Assembly (NCBI GenBank): GCA_043812055.1
Contig: JBDRMN010000023.1
Location: 1 to 5,596, forward strand
Direction: 5' to 3'
DNA length: 5,596 nucleotides
Source of the DNA: JBDRMN01 sp043812055
GTDB taxonomy: Bacteria > Patescibacteriota > Gracilibacteria > JAHISY01
The position numbers and the translations under genes are program-made. This document shows, piece after piece, positions 1-5,020 of the stretch. The stretch's first letter is position 1; every line of letters begins with the position of its first letter. The notes under the pieces were generated by a model. It was given only the letters and a program-made list of their open reading frames with translations. It was not told the origin of the DNA and searched no databases.

Positions 1-101
1 CCACAGTCAGTGGCCGAGGTGACCGCAAAATCATTGAGAACTACATCAAAAACCAAGGTCGAGCTAAAGACATTAAACAGCTCAAACTTTTTAAACTTTA
101 A
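1..101 (+). CDS. C-terminal fragment of probable IS200/IS605-type (Y1 HUH) transposase, 5' truncated by the window edge
   Basis: An open frame enters at the left edge (codons in phase with base 3) and ends at TAA 99-101, giving about 32 residues. The visible tail contains SGRGDRKIIENYIKNQG and finishes KQLKLFKL. This resembles the last helix of IS200-like TnpA or REP-associated tyrosine transposases, which typically end with a KxIxxYIxxQ helix and often a short QLxLF-type tail. The catalytic HUH motif and tyrosine would lie outside the window, so the family call rests on this tail alone. Proteins of this family nick and rejoin single-stranded DNA at hairpins. A perfect hairpin lies 6 nt past the stop and the window is rich in palindromes, which fits but does not prove the call. 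The tail could instead belong to an unrelated small basic protein. Confidence 0.5.
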   Translation, partial: TVSGRGDRKIIENYIKNQGRAKDIKQLKLFKL

Positions 102-107
102 CTAACG

Positions 108-128
108 CCCTGCGCTCTTGGCGCAGGG
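108..128 (+). terminator. Perfect 8-bp GC-rich hairpin after the transposase-like gene
   Basis: CCCTGCGC (108-115) pairs exactly with GCGCAGGG (121-128) across the loop TCTTG. It is followed by TTCTTTAC, a weak T tract. It starts 6 nt after the stop at 101, the normal place for an intrinsic terminator. If the upstream gene is an IS200-type transposase, the hairpin could instead be the right-end structure recognised by TnpA; the sequence does not separate the two roles. Confidence 0.6.
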
Positions 129-239
129 TTCTTTACAACAATTTTGAATTTATCAATTTCTTAATTTTTCAAACCTTAAGACCTCCGACAGCAGATAGTT
201 AGCAATCAATAGTTGGCAACAATAAGCACGAATCGCGAG

Positions 240-410
240 TTAACGAAATAACGAAGTAACGGAACCAAGAACCAGGATTAGGAATTAGGGTTAGGAATTA
301 GGACCCAAAAACCTAACAACCCAAAAACCTAAAGACCCAATGACTGATGACTTATCAACCAATAACCCTATCAACCTTATCCACCTTAGAAACCTTATTA
401 ACCTTCCCAA
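240..410. repeat. Degenerate short-repeat tract (TAACGA units, then TTAGG-like, then CCTAA/AACCTTA-like units)
   Basis: From 240 there are three TAACG(A/G) units. Next come TTAGG-type units (GGATTAGG, GAATTAGGG, TTAGGAATTAGG). After about 302 the composition flips to the complementary CCTAA type: CCAAAAACCTAA occurs twice, followed by AACCCTATCAACCTTATCCACCTTAG and similar units, written here as a tract description only. The strand switch makes the G-rich and C-rich halves partly complementary, so a loose hairpin is possible. No open frame of note crosses it. It resembles slippage-generated intergenic filler rather than a functional array. Unit spacing is irregular and there are no spacers, so it is not a CRISPR. 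Confidence 0.7.
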
Positions 411-442
411 AAACCGCTAGGTTGTCTTCCGCGCCATAGGTA

Positions 443-474
443 AGAGCCCCCCACCGTAAACGATAGGAGGCTCT
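443..474 (-). terminator. Long hairpin at the probable 3' end of the candidate ncRNA
   Basis: AGAGCCCCC (443-451) faces GGAGGCTCT (466-474). Eight of nine positions are Watson-Crick; the ninth is C/A on the plus strand but becomes a G-U pair in minus-strand RNA. The loop is 14 nt. No clear U tract follows on the minus strand, so termination is only suggested by its position at the end of the hairpin cluster. Confidence 0.35.
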
Positions 475-768
475 AATTTGTAGCTCGAGCGACATCCTAT
501 CAATCGCGGGCGACAAGAAAATGTCTAAATGCAACTGAGAATGTAAATCACTCGACCTACAGCGGAAGGTTTTGTCCTCCCGAAAAAATATTTTGCCTCG
601 CTTGCGTGGTTAGAGCCTCACGCCGGCTACTTTCTGTTTTTGTTTTCGGGGTAGCAAATTTTAGGTTTGCTGTTGGTTTGAAAACGCTATGAGAAAGCGT
701 GTTTTTGTAGTGGAGCGGTTATTTGAGCCATCTCCATTACGAAGCAAAACAGCCGAAGCTGGTGTATC

Positions 769-796
769 GCAGCCGATCCGCCGTGGCGGATGCTGC
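769..796. repeat. Near-perfect palindrome centred on ATCCGCC-GT-GGCGGAT
   Basis: ATCCGCC (776-782) and GGCGGAT (785-791) are perfect arms around a 2-nt centre. GCAGC (769-773) and GCTGC (792-796) extend the stem after a 2-nt bulge (CG, 774-775), giving 12 pairs. It is the most stable single hairpin of the 440-800 cluster and would lie near the 5' end of the minus-strand transcript. A loop of two bases suggests cruciform or REP-like DNA at least as much as a tight RNA hairpin. Confidence 0.65.
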
Positions 797-844
797 TCGG
801 ATCTCGTGGGAAGTAAAGGTGCGAATAAATCAACGTTTCGGGTC

Positions 845-873
845 ATTGTATTCTTTTGAAATCTAGCTGTCAA
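845..873 (-). promoter_or_regulatory. Strong sigma-70-type promoter reading leftward
   Basis: On the minus strand the -35 is a perfect TTGACA (868-873 on plus as TGTCAA) and the -10 is TACAAT (845-850 as ATTGTA), five of six to consensus, with an exact 17-bp spacer. The predicted start is near 838. This is the best promoter in the window, yet no credible coding sequence follows it. The only minus frame there begins with the TTG of the -35 box itself. Confidence 0.7.
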
Positions 874-889
874 GGATTTTGAACTTGCC

Positions 890-1095
890 TAGACTAGGAG
901 AATAGTTGTACAAATAATTTGTTCAGTAGTAAAAGGGCTTCTGGAAGGCAAAGTGAAATTAATAAAAAGCGGCTGAAAACGAAATTTTCGAGAAAATACT
1001 AAAATGGATTAATTAGGCCAAAAAAACTATGCTTTGCGCTTACAAAAGCCAAATAGAAACGTTTTTGCTTATTTATAGGATTCTTGGCTAAAATT
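890..1095. other. AT-rich spacer with one weak hairpin and a weak promoter candidate
   Basis: No open frame can be supported. AGCCAA (1047-1052) pairs with TTGGCT (1084-1089), with AAATA/TATTT pairing inside, which could form a loose AT-rich hairpin. TAAAAT at 1089-1094 resembles a -10 box for the downstream plus-strand gene, but its -35 candidate TTGCTT (1065-1070, 18-bp spacer) matches only three of six positions. I see nothing else in this stretch. Confidence 0.4.
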
Positions 1096-1172
1096 CAGTT
1101 CTCCGACAGCCTCCGAAGCTCGACTTGTCCACCGTAGCATGGAAGACGAATGTGGAAGAGCGAAGGAGACTG
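1096..1172 (+). repeat. Nested inverted-repeat element upstream of the formyltransferase gene
   Basis: Four arms nest in order. CAGT (1096-1099) plus CTCC (1101-1104) faces GGAGACTG (1165-1172). GCTC (1118-1121) faces GAGC (1158-1161). TCCAC (1128-1132) faces GTGGA (1152-1156). About 17 Watson-Crick pairs result, with internal loops, over 77 nt. It ends 45 nt before the GTG at 1218, so in mRNA it would be a leader structure; as DNA it could be a dispersed palindromic element. It carries no ZTP or other riboswitch motif that I recognise. Confidence 0.5.
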
Positions 1173-1217
1173 GTCCCTGACACCTAGAACCTGAAACTCA
1201 AACAGCCATTTCGCGTA

Positions 1218-1784
1218 GTGGTCCTCGCCAGTACCCGCGGCACCGATTTCGGAGCGATGCTCGCAGAACAGTCTACTGGTAAATTGAAAGGTGTCGAGTT
1301 CAGCGGATTAATAAGCAATAAACCGAATTGCGAGGCAGTGGAGCGCGCGCAGGCGGCGAATGTCCCTGTTTTTGTAATCGATAACTCTGATCCCGAATTC
1401 CACCAGAAATTACTTGAAACTGTTGAAGAGTTGGAACCGGATCTAATTTGTCTGATTGGCTGGATGAAGATTCTCCAACCTAAATTTTGTGAGGCTTTCC
1501 TAAACAAAATTCTCAACGTCCACCCTAGCCTCCTTCCCAAATTCGCCGGCAAAATGGACGGCAGTGTCCACACCGATGTTTTACAGGCCGGTGAACGCCA
1601 AAGCGGCATGACGATCCATCTCGCCACCGCCGATGTGGATGCAGGAGCGATCATCTGCCAAAAGGAGTGTGAAATCACGGAAGGCGAGACGGTGGAGAGC
1701 CTGCGGGAAAAAGTCCAGGCCCTGGAAAAAAAATGGTATCCCGAGGTTATTCGCTGGTTTCGGGATGGGAAGATCTATTTCTAA
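1218..1784 (+). CDS. purN: Phosphoribosylglycinamide formyltransferase-like protein (PurN/GART family)
   Basis: GART transfers a formyl group from 10-formyltetrahydrofolate to glycinamide ribonucleotide in cytoplasmic purine synthesis. Counting from GTG 1218 (188 residues; E. coli PurN has 212), the signature NVHPSLLPKFAG lies at 100-111 with catalytic Asn100 and His102, His134 is in MTIH, and Asp141 in ADVDAGAII matches the catalytic Asp of the family. The N-terminal phosphate loop reads ASTRGTDF instead of the usual SGxGSN. The start is doubtful: GTG 1218 cuts into the first beta strand, and the frame stays open back to TAG 1185, adding NLKLKQPFRVV. CTG 1191 would be the only near-cognate start there. 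No Shine-Dalgarno suits either; GAAGGAGA (1162-1169) is too far away. No other purine gene is present, so the substrate could be something other than GAR. Confidence 0.88.
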   Translation: MVLASTRGTDFGAMLAEQSTGKLKGVEFSGLISNKPNCEAVERAQAANVPVFVIDNSDPEFHQKLLETVEELEPDLICLIGWMKILQPKFCEAFLNKILNVHPSLLPKFAGKMDGSVHTDVLQAGERQSGMTIHLATADVDAGAIICQKECEITEGETVESLREKVQALEKKWYPEVIRWFRDGKIYF

Positions 1785-1789
1785 TTTTC

Positions 1790-1842
1790 AATGATTAGTG
1801 TTCAATTGTTAATTAATCATTAATCATCCAGCATTAATAATT
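1790..1842. repeat. AT-rich ATTAATCATTAAT repeat, copy 1, with an inverted repeat
   Basis: The 13-mer ATTAATCATTAAT at 1812-1824 recurs exactly at 2888-2900. AATGATTA (1790-1797) and TAATCATT (1814-1821) are perfect inverted arms just after the formyltransferase stop. The hairpin is too AT-rich to call as a terminator with confidence, and no T tract follows. Confidence 0.55.
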
Positions 1843-1880
1843 CGCTTTTCTCCAGTTTCTCTTTTCTATTTAACAAAGCC

Positions 1881-1900
1881 TGATTTTTCTGAGAAAATCA
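1881..1900 (+). repeat. Small perfect inverted repeat upstream of the 107-aa gene
   Basis: TGATTTT (1881-1887) pairs with AAAATCA (1894-1900) across 6 nt, 29 nt before the ATG at 1929. It is AT-rich and followed by a mixed pyrimidine stretch. It may be a weak terminator for the formyltransferase transcript or a chance palindrome. Confidence 0.3.
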
Positions 1901-1928
1901 CTCCTCGTTCTTTTAATTAAGCAAAGAC

Positions 1929-2252
1929 ATGAGTGAAGTAGATCAATCAACGGATTTTAAAATAGCAGCACGGAAAATATGTGGATTTGTACCGTGGTGG
2001 CTCTTGCGTGAGAAACTTTTCCAAGAAAATCACTGCCCCGCTGCCGAGATTGATTCTACTGGTAGATTTTTTGATAGACGAGCATGTCAAATAATTAAAA
2101 TGATCAGAAAAAAAGAAGACCCCAAACAACTTGCCTCGAACGCCTTGGGGGAACTAACAAAACGTTTTGGTGACAACCAAGCAGAAATTTGCCAAGTAGT
2201 GAGGTGGGCGCTGAAAAATGCCATCAATACCCCTCAGTCTCAGGAGAAATGA
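1929..2252 (+). CDS. Hypothetical protein, 107 aa, possibly a small helical DNA-binding protein
   Basis: I do not recognise a family. The protein is basic, soluble and has no signal peptide or membrane segment. It contains four scattered cysteines (18, 36, 53, 88) not spaced as a zinc finger. Residues 41-62 (IDSTGRFFDRRACQIIKMIR onward) faintly recall the wing and following helix of MerR-type domains, where an R-Y/F-Y/F-D motif precedes a helix with IxxIR. The N-terminal PWWLLREKL could be part of a helix-turn-helix, but this is a weak resemblance. Residues 64-100 look like two amphipathic helices. The ATG is the first in frame and has no Shine-Dalgarno sequence (AAGCAAAGAC precedes it). The gene sits 144 bp after the formyltransferase and stops 8 nt before a strong palindrome. 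Ordinary codon content suggests it is real. Confidence 0.65.
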   Translation: MSEVDQSTDFKIAARKICGFVPWWLLREKLFQENHCPAAEIDSTGRFFDRRACQIIKMIRKKEDPKQLASNALGELTKRFGDNQAEICQVVRWALKNAINTPQSQEK

Positions 2253-2259
2253 TTAATGA

Positions 2260-2284
2260 TGGTTCGAAGTTGTACTTCGAACCA
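2260..2284. terminator. Perfect 11-bp palindrome just after the 107-aa gene
   Basis: TGGTTCGAAGT (2260-2270) is the exact reverse complement of ACTTCGAACCA (2274-2284), with a 3-nt loop TGT. It begins 8 nt past the TGA at 2252. Its position suits a terminator, but only AAATTGC follows on plus and no T tract follows on either strand, so it may equally be a dispersed palindromic element. Confidence 0.6.
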
Positions 2285-2329
2285 AATTGCACTTACAGCA
2301 TCAGGCACCAACAGGGTCAGCTCATTCCA

Positions 2330-2371
2330 GCGGCAAGCCGCCGGGTTTTCGCTTTGTCGCCGCTTCGCGAC
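2330..2371. repeat. GC-rich double-hairpin (REP-like) element
   Basis: GCGGC (2330-2334) and GCCGC (2337-2341) form a hairpin with a 2-nt loop. GTCGC (2356-2360) and GCGAC (2367-2371) form a second around CGCTTC, separated by CGGGTTTTCGCTTT. Base composition is clearly more GC-rich than the flanks. The first hairpin followed by GGGTTTTC could act as a weak terminator. The paired architecture recalls REP or BIME elements. Confidence 0.45.
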
Positions 2372-2413
2372 GCCACCGCTTGCGATAAGAACACATAAAC
2401 TACTCGACTTCGG

Positions 2414-2442
2414 TTGTTGCCATAATTCAAAAAAGCTATAAT
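2414..2442 (+). promoter_or_regulatory. Probable promoter of the 105-aa gene
   Basis: A perfect TATAAT lies at 2437-2442, 28 nt before the ATG at 2471. A weak -35 TTGTTG (2414-2419) sits at the ideal 17-bp spacing; a better hexamer, TTGCCA (2417-2422), would leave only 14 bp. The start would be near 2449, giving a leader of about 22 nt. A promoter here means this gene need not depend on read-through from upstream. Confidence 0.5.
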
Positions 2443-2470
2443 TCAACCTTAAATTTTAACCTCCTTAACC

Positions 2471-2788
2471 ATGACTGAGACTGATTCCTCAAAAATCGAA
2501 GGTGGTTCATCCATAGCAGATTCCCTTAGAGAAAAATTTGAGACCGTGCTTGACTCTATCGATAAAGAATTGGGTATTGAAGATCCGGGAACAACTGTTC
2601 TCGTTGTAACAGACAGGGGGAAAAAAATAGCTACTCAACTAAAAGAAATGCGTCAGAATTTAGAACAGGCGCTGGAAGCAAAAGATGACGAGAGTGTAAA
2701 GTTTCTTATCGAATGCCTAAAAGGAAGAACTGAGACAACCCTCAAAAAACTTGAGCCGAAAGATCCAGAAACCGAAGAAGCAGCTTAG
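2471..2788 (+). CDS. Hypothetical acidic helical protein, 105 aa
   Basis: I do not recognise a family. The sequence is rich in Glu, Asp and Lys, with no signal peptide or membrane span and a single cysteine (in LIECLKG). Residues 13-36 (SSIADSLREKF onward) and 50-95 (KKIATQLKEMRQNLEQALEA onward) look like long amphipathic helices with near-heptad hydrophobic spacing, separated by a short hydrophobic strand TTVLVVTD. The tail (PKDPETEEAA) is acidic and probably disordered. This composition suits a small coiled-coil or partner-binding protein in the cytoplasm; no enzymatic motif is visible. ATG 2471 fits the TATAAT promoter about 30 nt upstream. Instead of a Shine-Dalgarno the leader carries CCTCCTT (2460-2466). 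It is convergent with recG, 118 bp apart. Confidence 0.75.
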   Translation: MTETDSSKIEGGSSIADSLREKFETVLDSIDKELGIEDPGTTVLVVTDRGKKIATQLKEMRQNLEQALEAKDDESVKFLIECLKGRTETTLKKLEPKDPETEEAA

Positions 2789-2880
2789 ACCAGCCAGATC
2801 ACTTCTCCCTAGTCTTCTTAAAACATTCCAACCTTAAAACTCACAGCAATCGGCAAGCAGTTCGAATAAAGTCATTGCCC

Positions 2881-2913
2881 ATTCATCATTAATCATTAAT
2901 AATTAATCATTCA
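2881..2913. repeat. AT-rich ATTAATCATTAAT repeat, copy 2, running into the recG stop
   Basis: The 13-mer ATTAATCATTAAT at 2888-2900 is identical to 1812-1824. ATTAAT is repeated symmetrically around A2901, and the unit AATCATT recurs. The tract reaches the stop codon of recG (TGA on minus, 2907-2909). It fills the gap between two convergent genes where a terminator is expected, but no GC-rich hairpin is visible. Confidence 0.6.
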
Positions 2914-4949
2914 ATCCGCCTCTCCTCCATTCTTTTCAACTTCTCCAAAACCTGAGGATGATTTTTTAGAGTAGGATCCTTTTCTAATAATTTTTCCGCC
3001 TCATCTCTGGAGCGTTTAATCAGCTCATGGTCCGTGAGCTTCGCCACTTTGAGATCAGGAATGCCGGATTGCCGCACTCCGAAAACTTCACCGGGGCCAC
3101 GTAAATGGAGATCCATCTTCGCCAGCTCGAAACCACTCGAAATCTTTTGCATCGCGTGCAGACGGGCTTTGACTTCCTCGGAGTCGGATTCGAAGAAAAG
3201 GAAACAGTAGCTCTGATGTTCACCGCGACCGACCCGACCGCGCAACTGATGCAGCTGGGCCAGTCCGAAACGCTCCGCGGCCTCGATCAGCATGATTGTC
3301 GCGTTCGGCACGTCGATGCCGACCTCGATCACAGTAGTCGAAACGAGTACCTGGATTTTCCCCTGCGCAAAATCCTGCATCACCGCATCTTTCTCCTTTG
3401 CTTTCATCCGCCCATGCAAAAGTCCCAATTTAAGTTCCGGGAAAACTTCTTCACTCAAGCGCTTGAATTCTTTTTTAGCCGAGCGCACTTCGAGTGTCTC
3501 GCTTTCTTCGATCAACGGACAGACGATGAAGACTTGGCGACCTTTTTGAACTTCACTCTCAATCCAACGGTACGAGTCCGTACGCTTGCTGGGCGGAACA
3601 ATCCGGGTGATTGCCGGTTTCCGACCGGGGGGCAGCTCATCAATAATCGAAACATCCTGATCGCCGAAGATGGTGAGGGCGAGCGTGCGCGGAATTGGAG
3701 TGGCTGTGAGGGAAAGCACATGTGGTGTACTGTCTTTCTTGATCAATGTCCGCTGTTTCACTCCGAAACGGTGCTGCTCGTCAATCACTACCAGGGCAAG
3801 ATCGCGAAACCCAACATGTTTCTCCAGCAAGGCGTGCGTGCCGACAACTAAATCCAGTCCTCCGGCTTTTAGTTTTTTCGAAATTTCTTTTTTATTTTTC
3901 GCAGTCGTGGAGCCGGTCAAAAGTTCTACGCGAACCCCGAGTGGATGCAGCACTTTTAGGAAGTTTCGGAAATGTTGGGCCGCCAAAATTTCCGTCGGCG
4001 CCAGCAGGGCCGCCTGACAAGAGCTTTTCGCAGTTAGAAAGATCGCCAAAGCCGCCACAACGGTTTTTCCCGAACCAACGTCCCCTTCAAGTAAGCGATT
4101 CATCGGCAGATCACGCTTCAGATCACGCAAAATCTCCGCAGTGGAAACTTTCTGAGCCTGGGTGAACCTAAAAGGAATCTTGCTGGCGAACTCCGCGAGC
4201 AATTCTGGAGTACTGAGGATAATTTTCCCGCTACCCGCTGCGCCCCTCTGCCAGTCCAACTTCCGTTGCAATCCACCAAGCTGGAGGAAAAAAAGTTCGT
4301 CGAAAGCCAGCCTCTCTCGAGCCTGCTCAATCTTTTCAAAACTTTCCGGGAAGTGGATTGTCGCGACTGCCGAGGCTAGAGTTTCCAATTTTTCCTTTTC
4401 CCGAATCTCAGTTGGCAAGAGATCTGGTAACTCTTTTGCCAGCGGAAGCAAAGGGTAAATCTTTTCACGGAGCCACTTGGGCGTGATGATCTTGCCGTGG
4501 CTCCGGTAGACCGGAATGATCCGACCGGAATGTAGCAGCTCCTCACTGAGCTTCTCGAAAGTACCACCCAGCAAAGAGTGACCTCCCCGGGGACCGACCT
4601 GCACTTTACCAGTCAACGCAATCTCGTCTCCATTCCTGAGCACACGGGCCACATACATTTGGTTAAACCAAGTCAGCGCAATCTGGCCGCTATCATCGAC
4701 GAGCTTGGCTATGACGAGAGTCTTGCCTGTGCGAGTCCGGACCGTGCGTAGATTTCGAATCGTACCCGCGACTGTTTGGGTTTTGTTGGCAGTTAATTCG
4801 GCAATTTTCTTCAACTGCGAAAAATCCGTGTACGCTCGCGGAAAATAATTCAGCAAATCCCCTACCGTATGAACCCCGATTTCAGCCAGGGCTTTGATGT
4901 GACGAGAGGTGGTCGCAAGTGCTTCGGAAAGAAAGGTGGTCGTATCCAC
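2907..4949 (-). CDS. recG: ATP-dependent DNA helicase RecG
   Basis: RecG is a monomeric superfamily 2 translocase that reverses stalled replication forks and migrates branched DNA. The 680-residue product is near the usual length (E. coli 693) and looks intact. The N-terminal region holds the helix-hairpin-helix-like segment (around 20-50) and the OB-fold wedge domain (about 55-135) that splits the fork. Helicase motifs follow in order: GDVGSGKT Walker A at 289-296, APTEILA at 317-323, DEQH at 390-393, TATPIPRT at 415-422, VSTTVIEVGIDVP near 536-548, and QLRGRVGRG at 568-576 with the arginine finger. The RecG C-terminal signature LRGPGEVFGVRQSGIPDL lies at 616-633. The start is GTG 4949; TAAAAT at 4956-4961 on minus is a possible -10 so close that the mRNA may be leaderless. 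A likely terminator separates it from the upstream minus gene. Confidence 0.99.
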   Translation of the reverse strand: MDTTTFLSEALATTSRHIKALAEIGVHTVGDLLNYFPRAYTDFSQLKKIAELTANKTQTVAGTIRNLRTVRTRTGKTLVIAKLVDDSGQIALTWFNQMYVARVLRNGDEIALTGKVQVGPRGGHSLLGGTFEKLSEELLHSGRIIPVYRSHGKIITPKWLREKIYPLLPLAKELPDLLPTEIREKEKLETLASAVATIHFPESFEKIEQARERLAFDELFFLQLGGLQRKLDWQRGAAGSGKIILSTPELLAEFASKIPFRFTQAQKVSTAEILRDLKRDLPMNRLLEGDVGSGKTVVAALAIFLTAKSSCQAALLAPTEILAAQHFRNFLKVLHPLGVRVELLTGSTTAKNKKEISKKLKAGGLDLVVGTHALLEKHVGFRDLALVVIDEQHRFGVKQRTLIKKDSTPHVLSLTATPIPRTLALTIFGDQDVSIIDELPPGRKPAITRIVPPSKRTDSYRWIESEVQKGRQVFIVCPLIEESETLEVRSAKKEFKRLSEEVFPELKLGLLHGRMKAKEKDAVMQDFAQGKIQVLVSTTVIEVGIDVPNATIMLIEAAERFGLAQLHQLRGRVGRGEHQSYCFLFFESDSEEVKARLHAMQKISSGFELAKMDLHLRGPGEVFGVRQSGIPDLKVAKLTDHELIKRSRDEAEKLLEKDPTLKNHPQVLEKLKRMEERRIE

Positions 4950-4963
4950 ACTGAGATTTTACA

Positions 4964-4987
4964 AAAAAAGCGTGTCTCGCACTTTTT
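4964..4987 (-). terminator. Intrinsic terminator between the cysteine-rich gene and recG
   Basis: On the minus strand AAAAAGTG (from 4987) pairs with CGCTTTTT (down to about 4965): six Watson-Crick pairs, a G-U and a G-C, then an A/C mismatch and a closing G-C around AGA. It ends in a run of seven T (4969-4963 read on minus). It lies 34 nt after the TAG of the upstream gene. It would isolate recG from that gene's transcription. Confidence 0.5.
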
Positions 4988-5020
4988 GCCGACCCGCAAG
5001 ATGACATTGCCTCGACAATA

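Larger units (their letters stand above)
440..838 (-). ncRNA. Candidate structured non-coding RNA, about 400 nt, family not recognised
   Basis: A near-consensus promoter on the minus strand (845-873) would start transcription near 838, and no credible protein frame follows it. The downstream stretch is packed with inverted repeats: 769-773 plus 776-782 with 785-796 (12 pairs, 2-nt bulge), 750-753/758-761, 707-715/732-740, 681-688/695-705, 653-658/666-671, 604-608/619-623, 480-489/551-560 closing a 61-nt domain, and 443-451/466-474. CTTCCCA at 403-409 is also complementary to TGGGAAG at 807-813, which could close the whole domain. Strand evidence is mixed: the promoter and the G-U pair in the 443-474 hairpin favour minus, while the 707-740 hairpin pairs better as plus RNA. 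I saw no tmRNA T arm or RNase P core motif. The alternative is a cluster of mobile palindromes. Confidence 0.4.

Noticed and set aside
240..410. CRISPR array
   Set aside because: Units are short, degenerate and contiguous, with no constant repeat and no unique spacers of even length.
454..464. 16S rRNA fragment (ACCGTAAACGAT resembles a conserved 16S segment)
   Set aside because: The match is only about a dozen bases and the flanking sequence does not continue as 16S.
480..600. Possible tmRNA or RNase P RNA (phrases such as GAATGTAAATCACTCGACCTAC and GGTAAGAGC look familiar)
   Set aside because: No TTCGA-containing T arm, CCA end, tag reading frame or RNase P P4 core could be found on either strand. 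The resemblance is too short to name a family.
661..873. 70-aa minus-strand open frame
   Set aside because: Its start is the TTG inside the -35 box of a strong promoter and its next ATG overlaps the -10. It crosses several hairpins and resembles no protein.
1096..1217. ZTP or other purine-related riboswitch upstream of the formyltransferase
   Set aside because: The conserved ZTP and purine aptamer core sequences are absent; only generic nested pairing is seen.
1184..1678. 164-aa minus-strand open frame
   Set aside because: It is antisense to the formyltransferase, whose catalytic motifs are clearly on the plus strand.
2240..2446. 68-aa minus frame preceded by AAGGAGG on the minus strand
   Set aside because: It starts at TTG with a 13-nt spacer, runs through the palindromic element and ends inside the 107-aa gene. 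The AAGGAGG is the complement of CCTCCTT and probably coincidental.
3105..3851. 248-aa plus-strand open frame
   Set aside because: It lies wholly antisense to the conserved helicase core of recG and has no family features; it is a shadow frame.
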